Below, in pieces: positions 1-7,947 of a stretch of DNA of 64,000 nucleotides; the stretch's first letter is position 1, and each line of letters opens with the position of its first letter. The notes beneath the pieces are model-generated. The model was given only the letters and a program-made list of their open reading frames with translations, searched no databases and was not told the DNA's origin. This DNA is from Sphingobacterium sp. PCS056. Lineage in GTDB: Bacteria > Bacteroidota > Bacteroidia > Sphingobacteriales > Sphingobacteriaceae. The stretch covers positions 1,612,001-1,676,000 of the forward strand of contig NZ_CP096883.1 of NCBI RefSeq assembly GCF_023273895.1. Direction: 5' to 3'. The position numbers and the translations under genes are program-made.

Positions 1-14
1 ATTAAAAAATACAT

Positions 15-1274
15 ATGAAGAAATTCAACGCAATGATTATTGGCTTGTTAATCTGGATGTGTCTGATCTTAGTCCTGTCTTCCTGTACCAAAAAGCCTGT
101 TGATACTACTGAAATTGCTCCTATTGAAGAGCTCCCAATATTAGATGAAAGTGTCAGAGCTTTGGTACCCCATATTTTTATCAATATTGATGATAAACAA
201 GAAGTGATGGATAAAGATGTGTATCTGAGTGCTGAAATATATATTGAGGGAAATGATAAATTTAAGAATGTTGACAAGATAAAAACAAGAATTAAAGGGC
301 GGGGAAATTCGACATGGAGTAAGCCTAAGAAGCCATTTCGATTGAAGTTGGATAAAAAAGCATCACTTTTAAATTTGCCAGATGCAAAAGATTGGGTTCT
401 ATTAGCTAATTATAATGACTATACCTTAATGACAAACGCCGTTGCAATGAAAATTGGGAAGCAATTGGGTATGCCTTATACTCACGATATTGTATCTGTG
501 GATTTGACTATAAATGGTGTATATCGAGGAAATTATAATTTGACACAACAAGTTGAAATTCATGAGAATAGAGTAAATGTTGGTGATGATGGTATTTTGT
601 GGGAGCTTGACAGTTACTTTGATGAAGAATGGAAGTTTAAGACAAAATATTTTGATTTGCCTGTTATGTTGAAAGATCCAGATCCTGAATCTGGATTTCA
701 ATTTGAAACATGGAAGTTGGATTTTCAAAATTTTGAAAAATTGTTGTATGCTAAAGAATTTCCTAAGAATTCTTATGGTAATATATTTGATAAGCAGCAG
801 TTTGTCAATTTTCTCATTGTAAATATGTTGGTGGCAAACCATGAGGTTTGTCATCCTAAAAGTGTTTATATGCATAAAAGATCGGGCGGGAAATATACAA
901 TGGGGCCCATCTGGGATTTTGATTTTGGCTTCGGCTTTAGTGAAGAACATCATCGAACTTACTTCAACAATGTCACACTGGATTTGATTAGAGAGAATGA
1001 TGACAGAATTGGAGCAGAATTGTACAAGAAAATTCTTAAAGATCCTGAAGTAAGAGTCTTGTTAAATAAAACTTGGCAGGCCTATAAAAGTAATAAGTTT
1101 AACGAGCTGATGCAATTTGTTGAAATCTTCGCTGCAGAAATACGTGATTCTCAAAAGCGAGATTTTGAAAAATGGAAAATTGGGAACAATAATTTGGGAG
1201 CAAATAAGGCTAGCATGAAAATATTTCTTCGAAGTCGTGCGCAAGTGATAGATCGATTTATTTCAAAATTATAG
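15..1274 (+). CDS. CotH kinase family lipoprotein
   Basis: A 419-residue exported protein of the CotH family, which in its best-known member (Bacillus spore coat CotH) is an atypical protein kinase. The N-terminus is a lipoprotein signal with a lipobox ending SSC at about residue 24, so it is probably anchored to a membrane. Family features visible are the GRGNSTW stretch near residue 95, the YRGNYNLTQQVE-type segment near residue 175 and the metal-binding-like WDFDFGFG motif with D301 and D303. In Bacteroidota such proteins are common surface lipoproteins of unknown substrate; a kinase activity here is inference. The start is an ATG preceded by an A-rich leader. It stands alone: the next gene runs in the opposite direction. 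Confidence 0.85.
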   Translation: MKKFNAMIIGLLIWMCLILVLSSCTKKPVDTTEIAPIEELPILDESVRALVPHIFINIDDKQEVMDKDVYLSAEIYIEGNDKFKNVDKIKTRIKGRGNSTWSKPKKPFRLKLDKKASLLNLPDAKDWVLLANYNDYTLMTNAVAMKIGKQLGMPYTHDIVSVDLTINGVYRGNYNLTQQVEIHENRVNVGDDGILWELDSYFDEEWKFKTKYFDLPVMLKDPDPESGFQFETWKLDFQNFEKLLYAKEFPKNSYGNIFDKQQFVNFLIVNMLVANHEVCHPKSVYMHKRSGGKYTMGPIWDFDFGFGFSEEHHRTYFNNVTLDLIRENDDRIGAELYKKILKDPEVRVLLNKTWQAYKSNKFNELMQFVEIFAAEIRDSQKRDFEKWKIGNNNLGANKASMKIFLRSRAQVIDRFISKL

Positions 1275-1577
1275 CACATGATTTCATGCGACGAGATTCT
1301 GTAATTGTTTAGATATAATTTAAAGCTTTTGATGAATTATTGCTTTGTGATTACGATAGGTAATTTTCTCTTATAGGCGATTTTATCTCTATCCAGAGAA
1401 CAGGATCCCCTCATCCTCAGCATTGTTATTAACGGAGATGCTTATGATCGTGATCAATGGATGATCCTTATTTATTTAGACATTTATTCTTTCGCTATCG
1501 CGATTCATGTTGATATCCTGGTTTTGTTATTTCCCTAACCGAATAATTAGGCCGTCTTTATTGTATTGTCAGCAACT
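1275..1577. other. intergenic region, no feature recognised
   Basis: This 303-base gap separates the convergent CotH-like gene and the recombinase gene. I see no ORF of note and no clear hairpin with a T-tract. Confidence 0.5.
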
Positions 1578-2816
1578 TTAGGTGGTAAGAAACTTTTCCT
1601 TGTATGATTTTTCAAAATAGTTACCTAATGAGCGTGTTCTTTCGGTGTCTACGCTATTAATATAGCGATGAAACATTTGCTCTGTACTGTGTCCCGTAGC
1701 CTCCATTAAAAGTGGAGTGGGGATCTTACCGTAGAAATTTGAAGCAAAGCTTCTGCGTCCGATATGGCTTGTAATCGCTTCCCATTTTTGTACCATCATC
1801 TCGTATGCTCTGAATCCACAGCGCTTATGTACTTTTACTAAACTTTTTATACCTGCTAAACGTACAACTTCTTTAATCTGATCGTTATATTTCTGAATGG
1901 GTAATCGAGCTGGAAATGAATCACTATTTTTTGACATAATTACCAAAGCTGCAGGGTGAAGCGGTAATAGGATATCCTTTTGCGTCTTTTGTTGAACAAA
2001 TGACATACAGGGTCTTCCATCAAGAATCTCCATCATTGCTATGTTAAAATTCATAAAGTCTGAAACACGCTGACCCGTATAACAACTGATTATAAGCCAG
2101 TCTTTTGCTGCTTGCAGTGTGTCAGGAACTTCCATTCTTTTAATTTTGATCAGTTCATCCTCTGTTAAAGTTACGATTTGATGATATTTTTTTTCCTTTG
2201 GAAGCTCAAGTTCATACACATACGTGCGTATTCCTCTTTTTTCCAAAAAATTTAAAATGGTACGTACAAAATGTATGGTTCGATATGTGGTGGTTTTGCT
2301 GTACTGTTCTAATTCACAGAAGATTAAAAAATCTTTAACAAAAGTTTCATTGACTTCGTTTATATGCAGGTGTTGCATACGGTGGCCTTCAAATCTTTCT
2401 AACAATCGAAAGAAAACCATATAGCGCTTGTAGGTTGCAGAGGAGATTATATGGTGTCTATTATTGATGTAAGCCTCCATATGTTTCAATAAACCACCTT
2501 CTGGCAAAGCTACATTGCTTAAGGTTGCATTTTTTTTTATAATCCGTCCCAAGGTAGTGATGGAAAATGTACGCTGTTTTGTTTTGATTTCTCTTAGATA
2601 GTTGGCAATTCCGATTCGAATCCTATTGAGAAGTAAATGTAGCTTTTTGTATCTTTTTAGATAAATATTGTCAGGACGTTGTTTCTCTTGATCCCATCGG
2701 GAAGAGGTAATCCTTAAAGGAGTTTTTATAAGATGCTCATCCTTTTTATCGTCGATAAACCTGATTGCAATAGTAGATGATAAGTTAGCATCCAGTAAAA
2801 TAAAATTAAAAGTCAT
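1578..2816 (-). CDS. tyrosine recombinase / site-specific integrase
   Basis: A 412-residue tyrosine recombinase of the Bacteroidota type, with an N-terminal arm-binding domain (about 1-95), a SAM-like core-binding domain (about 105-200) and a C-terminal catalytic domain. The catalytic set can be read: R250 in CYTGQR, K277, H351 and R354 in HIGRR, H376 in TGHS and the nucleophile Y385 in HRYI, so it should be active. It would cut and rejoin DNA at a pair of core sites. No phage, conjugation or cargo genes surround it, so it is either a stand-alone invertase-like recombinase or the last piece of an element. A pair of 16-bp inverted repeats lies directly upstream (2869-3070) and is a candidate substrate. 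The ATG start is followed by a normal domain, so the gene is not truncated. Confidence 0.92.
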   Translation of the reverse strand: MTFNFILLDANLSSTIAIRFIDDKKDEHLIKTPLRITSSRWDQEKQRPDNIYLKRYKKLHLLLNRIRIGIANYLREIKTKQRTFSITTLGRIIKKNATLSNVALPEGGLLKHMEAYINNRHHIISSATYKRYMVFFRLLERFEGHRMQHLHINEVNETFVKDFLIFCELEQYSKTTTYRTIHFVRTILNFLEKRGIRTYVYELELPKEKKYHQIVTLTEDELIKIKRMEVPDTLQAAKDWLIISCYTGQRVSDFMNFNIAMMEILDGRPCMSFVQQKTQKDILLPLHPAALVIMSKNSDSFPARLPIQKYNDQIKEVVRLAGIKSLVKVHKRCGFRAYEMMVQKWEAITSHIGRRSFASNFYGKIPTPLLMEATGHSTEQMFHRYINSVDTERTRSLGNYFEKSYKEKFLTT

Positions 2817-2868
2817 AATAGTAACATTTAGCTAATTGTTTGTAGCTAAGTTAGTACTATATCTTGAT

Positions 2869-3070
2869 TAGTCTAATTCAGACTAGTATTGTATCTAGTA
2901 AATTTATGAAAAAGATTGGAATTAAGCAATAGCTAATTATCAGACAGCATTTTAAAAGCATAAAGACCACAATGCTCAAATAAATAAAAATTTTAAAAAC
3001 GTAATATTTACGACAAATAGTAGGTTGATAATTAATGATTTAAATATTTTTTTAAGTCTGAATTAGACTA
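2869..3070. repeat. 16-bp inverted repeat pair bounding a 170-bp segment; putative invertible element
   Basis: TAGTCTAATTCAGACT at 2869-2884 and its exact reverse complement AGTCTGAATTAGACTA at 3055-3070 enclose 170 bases. Each copy is itself a dyad of AGTCT and AGACT around a five-base asymmetric centre (AATTC in one, GAATT in the other). That is the geometry expected for two recombinase core sites in inverted orientation. The gene next to it encodes an intact tyrosine recombinase. A third, shorter dyad AGTCT-AG-AGACT lies at 3293-3304. That the segment really inverts is inference; the repeats could instead be operators for autoregulation. Confidence 0.5.
3025..3052 (+). promoter_or_regulatory. 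possible Bacteroidota promoter inside the inverted-repeat segment
   Basis: TTG at 3025-3027, a 17-base spacer and TATTTTTT at 3045-3052 (seven of eight matches to TAnnTTTG) form a weak promoter match reading rightward out of the segment toward the small ORFs and the receiver/AraC genes. In an AT-rich region such a match is expected fairly often by chance. Confidence 0.3.
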
Positions 3071-3105
3071 CATTTTATATTTTATTTGGCTTAAAAAGAA
3101 AAAAT

Positions 3106-3159
3106 ATGAACCAAGATAATAAGCGAAAAAAAAGTACATCCAACCAAAAATTGAAATGA
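3106..3159 (+). CDS. possible 17-residue leader peptide
   Basis: A very short, lysine- and asparagine-rich ORF with an ATG start preceded by an A-rich stretch. Its stop codon overlaps the next start in an ATGA arrangement at 3156-3159, which suggests translational coupling to the 36-residue ORF. Without comparative data it may be chance. Confidence 0.2.
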   Translation: MNQDNKRKKSTSNQKLK

Positions 3160-3266
3160 TACTGATAGAAATGGAAAACTGCCTAGCAGCAGGACCAATT
3201 TGTTTATTTCCTGTTAGCAGTCATGAAAATAAGAATTTAATTGATGAGTTAAAAATCATTAAATAA
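3156..3266 (+). CDS. possible 36-residue peptide, function unknown
   Basis: The ORF encodes a peptide with a hydrophobic Cys-containing part (ENCLAAGPICLFP, about residues 7-19) and a charged tail. An internal ATG at codon 6 is an alternative start. It is start-stop coupled to the 17-residue ORF and lies between the inverted-repeat segment and the receiver gene. I do not recognise it. Two cysteines eight residues apart near a Gly-Pro could form a small loop, but no function should be assumed. Confidence 0.25.
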   Translation: MILIEMENCLAAGPICLFPVSSHENKNLIDELKIIK

Positions 3267-3326
3267 AAATAACTAAAATTTTATTAAAAAGTAGTCTAGA
3301 GACTGCAGTTTATTAATATAATAGCC

Positions 3327-3716
3327 ATGGAGCCCAAACTTAAACTTGTTTTTGCAGATGACTGTGTTTTCCAACAAGCTATGATGAAATTGCTGATCAA
3401 AAGAATGGAGATTTTTGATCTTTATTTTACCTGCAATGATGGTGCAGAATTGATCGAAAAACTTGCTGACGCTGAGGTGCTTCCTGAAATTTGCATATTG
3501 GACCTCCATATGCCCAATATGGGGGGGATAAGCACTGCTCGTGAAATAGGTGTTAGATTTCCAGAAATCAAAATCTTTGGTTATACAGCCAGTGCAGATG
3601 ATGAAGAGATTGAAGATTTTAAGCGGCATGGTGCATCTCATGTATTTTCTAAAACAGATCCTGCAGCCATGTTAATCCAAATTAAAACAATCCTTAAACC
3701 AGTATTTACACGATAA
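3327..3716 (+). CDS. single-domain response regulator (receiver only)
   Basis: A 129-residue protein made of one receiver domain and no output domain. The acidic pair D11-D12, the phosphoacceptor D59 (in ILDLHMP), T87 and K109 are all in place, so it should accept a phosphoryl group from a histidine kinase. It starts at ATG 3327. The AraC-type regulator begins four bases after its stop, so the two are almost certainly co-transcribed and may act in one pathway. No cognate kinase lies alongside; the nearest is far away at 14.8 kb. Stand-alone receivers usually act through protein contact or as phosphate sinks. Confidence 0.88.
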   Translation: MEPKLKLVFADDCVFQQAMMKLLIKRMEIFDLYFTCNDGAELIEKLADAEVLPEICILDLHMPNMGGISTAREIGVRFPEIKIFGYTASADDEEIEDFKRHGASHVFSKTDPAAMLIQIKTILKPVFTR

Positions 3717-3720
3717 TAAT

Positions 3721-4542
3721 ATGAATGTGCCCCCTACTGAATTCAAACTGTTTCCATTAAGTGATTGGAATCGTGAACAGGTTTTTTATTGGTATAAGCC
3801 TGTTGATTTTTTTAGTATTGTGAGAGCTTTTGAGCCTTTAGAAATCTCAACTGGAATAGAACAATATAGAGTTGGTCGAGATAAAATGGCGTTTATCGGT
3901 TCAGGAAAAGAATATGATATCACTCAAAGTGTAGGGGCTAAAGGGTATATCATCACTTTTACAGCTGCTTTCTACGAAAAATCAATTTCTGATTCTGTAC
4001 TTCTCAATTCGGAATTATTTTTTGATGCTTTTCAATCGGTGCAGATTACAGACACTCTTGGAGATGAGGAAGATTTTATGAAGCTGATCAACCGTACAGA
4101 AAATCTTGTCCATGATGTATCGGATCTTGTGATCCACAATTGTATTGAGTCTTTGTTATTGGAGGGTATGCAGCATATTAAATTCAACTCCTGCTTGCTG
4201 GACTACGGGGCAGTTCCAATACGTGGAATGGTAAATGCTTTTTCTATTTTGGTACATAAGCACTTTAAAGAGCAGACCAATGTTCAGTTTTATGCGGAAA
4301 AACTGAACGTTACTCCTCGAAAATTAACAGAAATGTGTTTAGCTATATGGGGAAAAACCGCAAAATCAGCGATTTCCGATATTGTACTGAAGGAGGCTTT
4401 ACGTTATATTAAACATACCGATCTATCGATCTCACAGATTGCTTATGAGATGGGATTTACGGATGAATCCAATTTTAGGCATTTTGTAAAGAAATGTACT
4501 GGGAATATTCCGATGAGCTATCGACAGATATACGCACTTTGA
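3721..4542 (+). CDS. AraC family transcriptional regulator
   Basis: A 273-residue cytoplasmic regulator. Residues from about 175 to 270 form the double helix-turn-helix of the AraC/XylS family, with the characteristic second-helix region AYEMGFTDESNFRHFVKK and a closing PMSYR. The N-terminal part (about 1-160) resembles the effector or dimerisation half of Bacteroidota AraC proteins, but I see no recognisable ligand motif. It is coupled to the preceding receiver gene with a four-base gap. Its targets are unknown; the neighbouring small exported protein gene, 119 bases downstream, is a candidate. Confidence 0.88.
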   Translation: MNVPPTEFKLFPLSDWNREQVFYWYKPVDFFSIVRAFEPLEISTGIEQYRVGRDKMAFIGSGKEYDITQSVGAKGYIITFTAAFYEKSISDSVLLNSELFFDAFQSVQITDTLGDEEDFMKLINRTENLVHDVSDLVIHNCIESLLLEGMQHIKFNSCLLDYGAVPIRGMVNAFSILVHKHFKEQTNVQFYAEKLNVTPRKLTEMCLAIWGKTAKSAISDIVLKEALRYIKHTDLSISQIAYEMGFTDESNFRHFVKKCTGNIPMSYRQIYAL

Positions 4543-4661
4543 CGCTGTTATATTTAACATGAGGAATGCTTTTTTTTACAGACTTAGGTTGATCGCTATT
4601 CTTTAACTTTATCCATTACACTGGACTATCACCTTAATGATAATATTGACCCTATCATCCT

Positions 4662-5126
4662 ATGAAAAAATATTTGTGCTTGTGTTTATATATTGGGGCA
4701 AGCTATCTGCTCTTTGGTGTTGTAGAAACTAAAGCGCAGATAGCGAGCACAGCACTTTCCATCACTCTACGTCCTTTCTTATCATTAAGTGTGAATCCAG
4801 TTTATAGTAGAGAAATTGATGCAAGCAAGACCGGAATGCTCGCTCAAGGATCGTATTCCTATCATCAATCCTTTGAACATTTAGCGGTTGTTTCAAATGA
4901 AGCATTTGAAATTCGGGTCGATCATATAAATCTTCCTAATAATCAGTCAATACGTCTCGATGTACAGCTCGTAAGGAACTGGGATAATATTGGCGTTGAT
5001 ACACTTTTTTGTAAAAAGGTTGGTTTAAAGGTTCTCGAGGCTAAGTCTGCTGTGAAATTAGTAAATGAGAAACCGAATGACATCGCAACAATAGAAATTT
5101 TTAAATATACTTTAACAGCTTTATAA
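4662..5126 (+). CDS. small exported protein of unknown function
   Basis: A 154-residue protein with a Sec signal peptide (hydrophobic core about residues 4-20, likely cleavage after KAQ at about 26). The mature part is predicted to be beta-rich and begins with a SITLRPFLSLSVNP segment typical of small periplasmic or surface beta-sandwich proteins. I do not recognise a family. It follows the AraC gene on the same strand and is closed by a strong hairpin at 5188-5214. Confidence 0.6.
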   Translation: MKKYLCLCLYIGASYLLFGVVETKAQIASTALSITLRPFLSLSVNPVYSREIDASKTGMLAQGSYSYHQSFEHLAVVSNEAFEIRVDHINLPNNQSIRLDVQLVRNWDNIGVDTLFCKKVGLKVLEAKSAVKLVNEKPNDIATIEIFKYTLTAL

Positions 5127-5187
5127 GCATTTAATAGTATATCTATAGATAAATTTGGCTTGGACTTGTTAATTTATTTAAATAAGA

Positions 5188-5214
5188 AATGGGACGAAAT
5201 CCCTTCGTCCCATT
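5188..5214. terminator. intrinsic terminator-like hairpin
   Basis: AATGGGACGAA (5188-5198) pairs perfectly with TTCGTCCCATT (5204-5214) over a five-base loop. It ends the transcript of the small exported protein. The T-tract is weak. Confidence 0.6.
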
Positions 5215-5340
5215 ATTCTAACATTATTGAAGAACAATTATTTTTAATAATAACTGTTACTCAAAGATAACTACACTTTGTAGTCTTTGTTCTGTTAAAA
5301 ATGGTGGATTTCATGTGTAAAAAACTTGTACATATGTATT

Positions 5341-5394
5341 AGTTTAAGATTGCATAGCCCCGCTCTGCAGACTGAGGTTTTGCAATCTTAAACT
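5341..5394 (-). terminator. 14-bp stem-loop downstream of the minus-strand locus
   Basis: AGTTTAAGATTGCA (5341-5354) pairs perfectly with TGCAATCTTAAACT (5381-5394) around a 26-base GC-richer loop. It sits 36 bases past the stop of the last minus-strand gene of the SusC/D locus, so it is most likely that locus's 3' end structure. On the minus strand an AAGTTTTTT run follows some 15 bases later. The large structured loop is unlike a simple terminator. Confidence 0.45.
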
Positions 5395-5429
5395 GGATTT
5401 TCTTATTGATTTAATTCTTTAGGTATTAA

Positions 5430-6662
5430 TCATGGTGCATAACTCCCGCTATGGCTGGTCATACCATCTTTACGCATGGCTTCAATAATCAAACAGTTAT
5501 ATACGTAGTCCCAACTTGAACTGACCTCGGAATTTTGATTCAGACCATATGGCCACCAATGTTGACTGTCGCCACTTAAGACCGCATTTTGATCCGAATT
5601 GATCAATTTTAACATATTATTTCCATTGGTCAATTGATACTTTCCAGCACTTATTGCTTGCTGTGACCACCAGCTTGTTGTACCTGTTCCAAATGTATGA
5701 TTCATTTCATGTAGCATTGTACGGATATTTTGATAAGAGGTATTTGATCCAAATCGCATCCATCCTTCATTATTGGCATCAGCGGTAGCTACCCCAGGTA
5801 CATAATTGAGGTATACATGCTTAGTCGCTGATGTATATTGATTCGCATACCAAACGGCACTGTCAATCGCAACCTGCAGGCGGGAGTAGGCTGCGAGTTC
5901 TTCAGCTGTAGGACTGCTTGCTTTGTTGAATGTATACGTGACGTTCCCTGTCTTAATCGTTCGAAAGGGAATATTGGTTCCGTAGCTCACTCCGGTTTCA
6001 TTGATCGCATATGCCCGAAGATGATAATTGGTCTGTGGAGTTAAGTTTGATAATCCGATTCTAAATTTGCCGACACCGTTTGTTCCATGTGCAGCCTTGT
6101 TTTGCGCTATTGTCGGATTTTCTGCTGTTCCCCAACAAACACCACGCTCCGTTACTGCTCCGCCGCCACTGCTCAAAATTTCCACGTCATAATAAGCTCG
6201 TGATGAACCGATAATAAACATCGGTGTTTGGGCAAAATTGACAGATTGTATATCTGCCGTTTTTAAAATTACCTGATCTCCGTACGCCACTCCACCTTTG
6301 TTTTTTGCATAAGGTCGGATGTAATAGGTGGTAGACTGTACAAGGGAGTTGAGCTGAACGCTGAATTCTCCTGATCCTTTGCTGACTGTTGCTTCGTGAG
6401 GATTATTTTCAACCGTGGGATTGGGACTCGTGCTCCAGCAAACACCTCGACTGGTGACGAGCGCTCCGCCTTTATGGGACACCATTCCCTTAACCATTGC
6501 TCCTGAGGTGGTGATATTGGAAAATGCTAATTTTCCCAAACTGGGCAGAGCAATTCCTTCCGAATTTTCGATTGGCTTTACGGGTAACATATCGGATGTT
6601 GATTTGGCGCATGCCTGCAGGGTCAAACTGAGCATAAGCAGATAGAAATATCTTTTTTTCAT
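5430..6662 (-). CDS. lipoprotein with two FnIII-like repeats and a putative zinc metallopeptidase domain
   Basis: A lipoprotein (lipobox ending QAC near residue 18) of 410 residues from the ATG at 6662. That start was chosen because it opens directly on the signal peptide and avoids overlap with the upstream gene; an in-frame ATG at 6689 is possible. Two tandem beta-sandwich repeats (about 40-130 and 140-230), each with an RGVCW motif and a YxIRPYA/YHLRAYA ending, are typical of surface-exposed Bacteroidota lipoproteins. The C-terminal part (about 245-410) has a zinc-peptidase signature HEMNH at 318-322 followed by TFGTGT, so H318 and H322 are likely ligands with E319 catalytic. I cannot name the peptidase family, and the third ligand is not clear. 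It is the last gene of the SusC/D locus. Confidence 0.75.
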   Translation of the reverse strand: MKKRYFYLLMLSLTLQACAKSTSDMLPVKPIENSEGIALPSLGKLAFSNITTSGAMVKGMVSHKGGALVTSRGVCWSTSPNPTVENNPHEATVSKGSGEFSVQLNSLVQSTTYYIRPYAKNKGGVAYGDQVILKTADIQSVNFAQTPMFIIGSSRAYYDVEILSSGGGAVTERGVCWGTAENPTIAQNKAAHGTNGVGKFRIGLSNLTPQTNYHLRAYAINETGVSYGTNIPFRTIKTGNVTYTFNKASSPTAEELAAYSRLQVAIDSAVWYANQYTSATKHVYLNYVPGVATADANNEGWMRFGSNTSYQNIRTMLHEMNHTFGTGTTSWWSQQAISAGKYQLTNGNNMLKLINSDQNAVLSGDSQHWWPYGLNQNSEVSSSWDYVYNCLIIEAMRKDGMTSHSGSYAP

Positions 6663-6672
6663 ATTTTCTTTT

Positions 6673-7914
6673 TTATTGTAAAACTTCAAAAGTCATATTA
6701 CCTGTTATCTTGATGTATGATCCATCACTCGCTGTTCCAGGCATGTTGCCCAATAGTCCGATAGTGACGGCACTTGCTTCAGACAAATTAAATTCCAATA
6801 CGGCCTGGGTTCCTGAAATAACCTGATAACCCAAACTTTGAACAGCTAAATGAGCTTGATCAGGTAATTGGGTTCCTTTAGCAGCAACTAAATGTACTGT
6901 TCCTGCAGCTCCTTTGTCTAGTTTCGTAATGGTAAACCGATATTTTCCAGGTTGAAGGTTGGTCGTTTGATACATTTTTCCATTGATAATCGGAGCTAAG
7001 TTTGGCGATGGTGTAGCCCATTGCCACCATCCTGCTTCGAGGGATAAACAAGCTTGGTTGGAGCGTATCTCTATACCTCCATAGAACTTATTGTCGGTAT
7101 GTTTAAAGTTTTTTGCGGCATCATTCAATAACCAGTCTGCTGGAGTTCCCCATCTGCTTCCTGCCATGGCAGAAGTCTGGAATGGGAAATTCATATTTTT
7201 AAAGTAAATCTCTTTAGGCACTATCTCTGTGACATAGTTGGTGTAAAATGTATCGACACTTAAGGTATCGGGGACAAATAGAGTACGATAACGGTACGGT
7301 TTTCCAGGAAGATAGTTTTTTAATATGCTTTCACCGATATGGATCGAATCACGTTGTATGACCAGCTTTCCTGCCGTATTGGTATACTCAACTTCTGTAA
7401 ATGTTGCTCCACTGGTCAAATCGATACCTCCCCAAGAAATGGTCGTTTTTTGATCGCCGGCAAAATAGCCAGTCGTGTAGTAAGGGCGATTGAGTAATCC
7501 AGATCCATACCTTTCGCCATAGGAAATTCCTGTTTTAAAAACGCTGAGTGATTTATTGCCTTGTCCATCAAAGGTGATAAATTCAAAATTATGTACCCCT
7601 TCTCGGATGGGTAACGATAACTTTAACGTATCTACATCCTGAGTTCTATTGATGTTGAGCTCGGCGGAGTCCTGTCGATTGTCCCAATAGACTTTTAATC
7701 GTTCGATTTTTGGATCAGCCATAAATAGACCGGTAATATATACCCGCTCTTTTCCAGAATAAACTTTTATTGAATCTATTTTTCCTGTGTAGCTTATTTC
7801 TCCGTCTTTTAGATATTTTTTATAATCATCACTTTTTGAGCAGCTGAAAAGATGAAGTAGCGCCACGCCAAACAGCATGCTCTTACCTATTATTTTAATG
7901 AGTTGTGTTTTCAT
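6673..7914 (-). CDS. DUF4998-type surface lipoprotein
   Basis: A 413-residue lipoprotein (lipobox ending FSC at about 25). The first half resembles the DUF4998 family found beside SusD genes, and the C-terminus (about 240-413) is a beta-sandwich that resembles the DUF5013-like domains seen in such proteins; both assignments come from memory of the families. It probably sits on the cell surface and binds the ligand of the neighbouring SusC/D transporter. It lies 33 bases after the upstream lipoprotein gene and 10 bases before the peptidase-like gene, so it belongs to one operon. Confidence 0.7.
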   Translation of the reverse strand: MKTQLIKIIGKSMLFGVALLHLFSCSKSDDYKKYLKDGEISYTGKIDSIKVYSGKERVYITGLFMADPKIERLKVYWDNRQDSAELNINRTQDVDTLKLSLPIREGVHNFEFITFDGQGNKSLSVFKTGISYGERYGSGLLNRPYYTTGYFAGDQKTTISWGGIDLTSGATFTEVEYTNTAGKLVIQRDSIHIGESILKNYLPGKPYRYRTLFVPDTLSVDTFYTNYVTEIVPKEIYFKNMNFPFQTSAMAGSRWGTPADWLLNDAAKNFKHTDNKFYGGIEIRSNQACLSLEAGWWQWATPSPNLAPIINGKMYQTTNLQPGKYRFTITKLDKGAAGTVHLVAAKGTQLPDQAHLAVQSLGYQVISGTQAVLEFNLSEASAVTIGLLGNMPGTASDGSYIKITGNMTFEVLQ

Positions 7915-7947
7915 AATTTTTGTCTTAAAAATAAATGGTGGTCCTCG

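Noticed and set aside
426..953. 175-residue minus-strand ORF
   Set aside because: It lies wholly opposite the well-supported CotH-like gene, and its product has no family features.
3293..3304. Third AGTCT/AGACT dyad as a further recombination site
   Set aside because: Its spacer is two bases, not five, so it does not match the other two sites; it may be chance or an operator.
1578..3326. Integrative element or prophage
   Set aside because: Apart from the recombinase there are no conjugation, phage, excisionase or toxin genes and I found no att-like direct repeats or tRNA end, so a mobile element is not supported.
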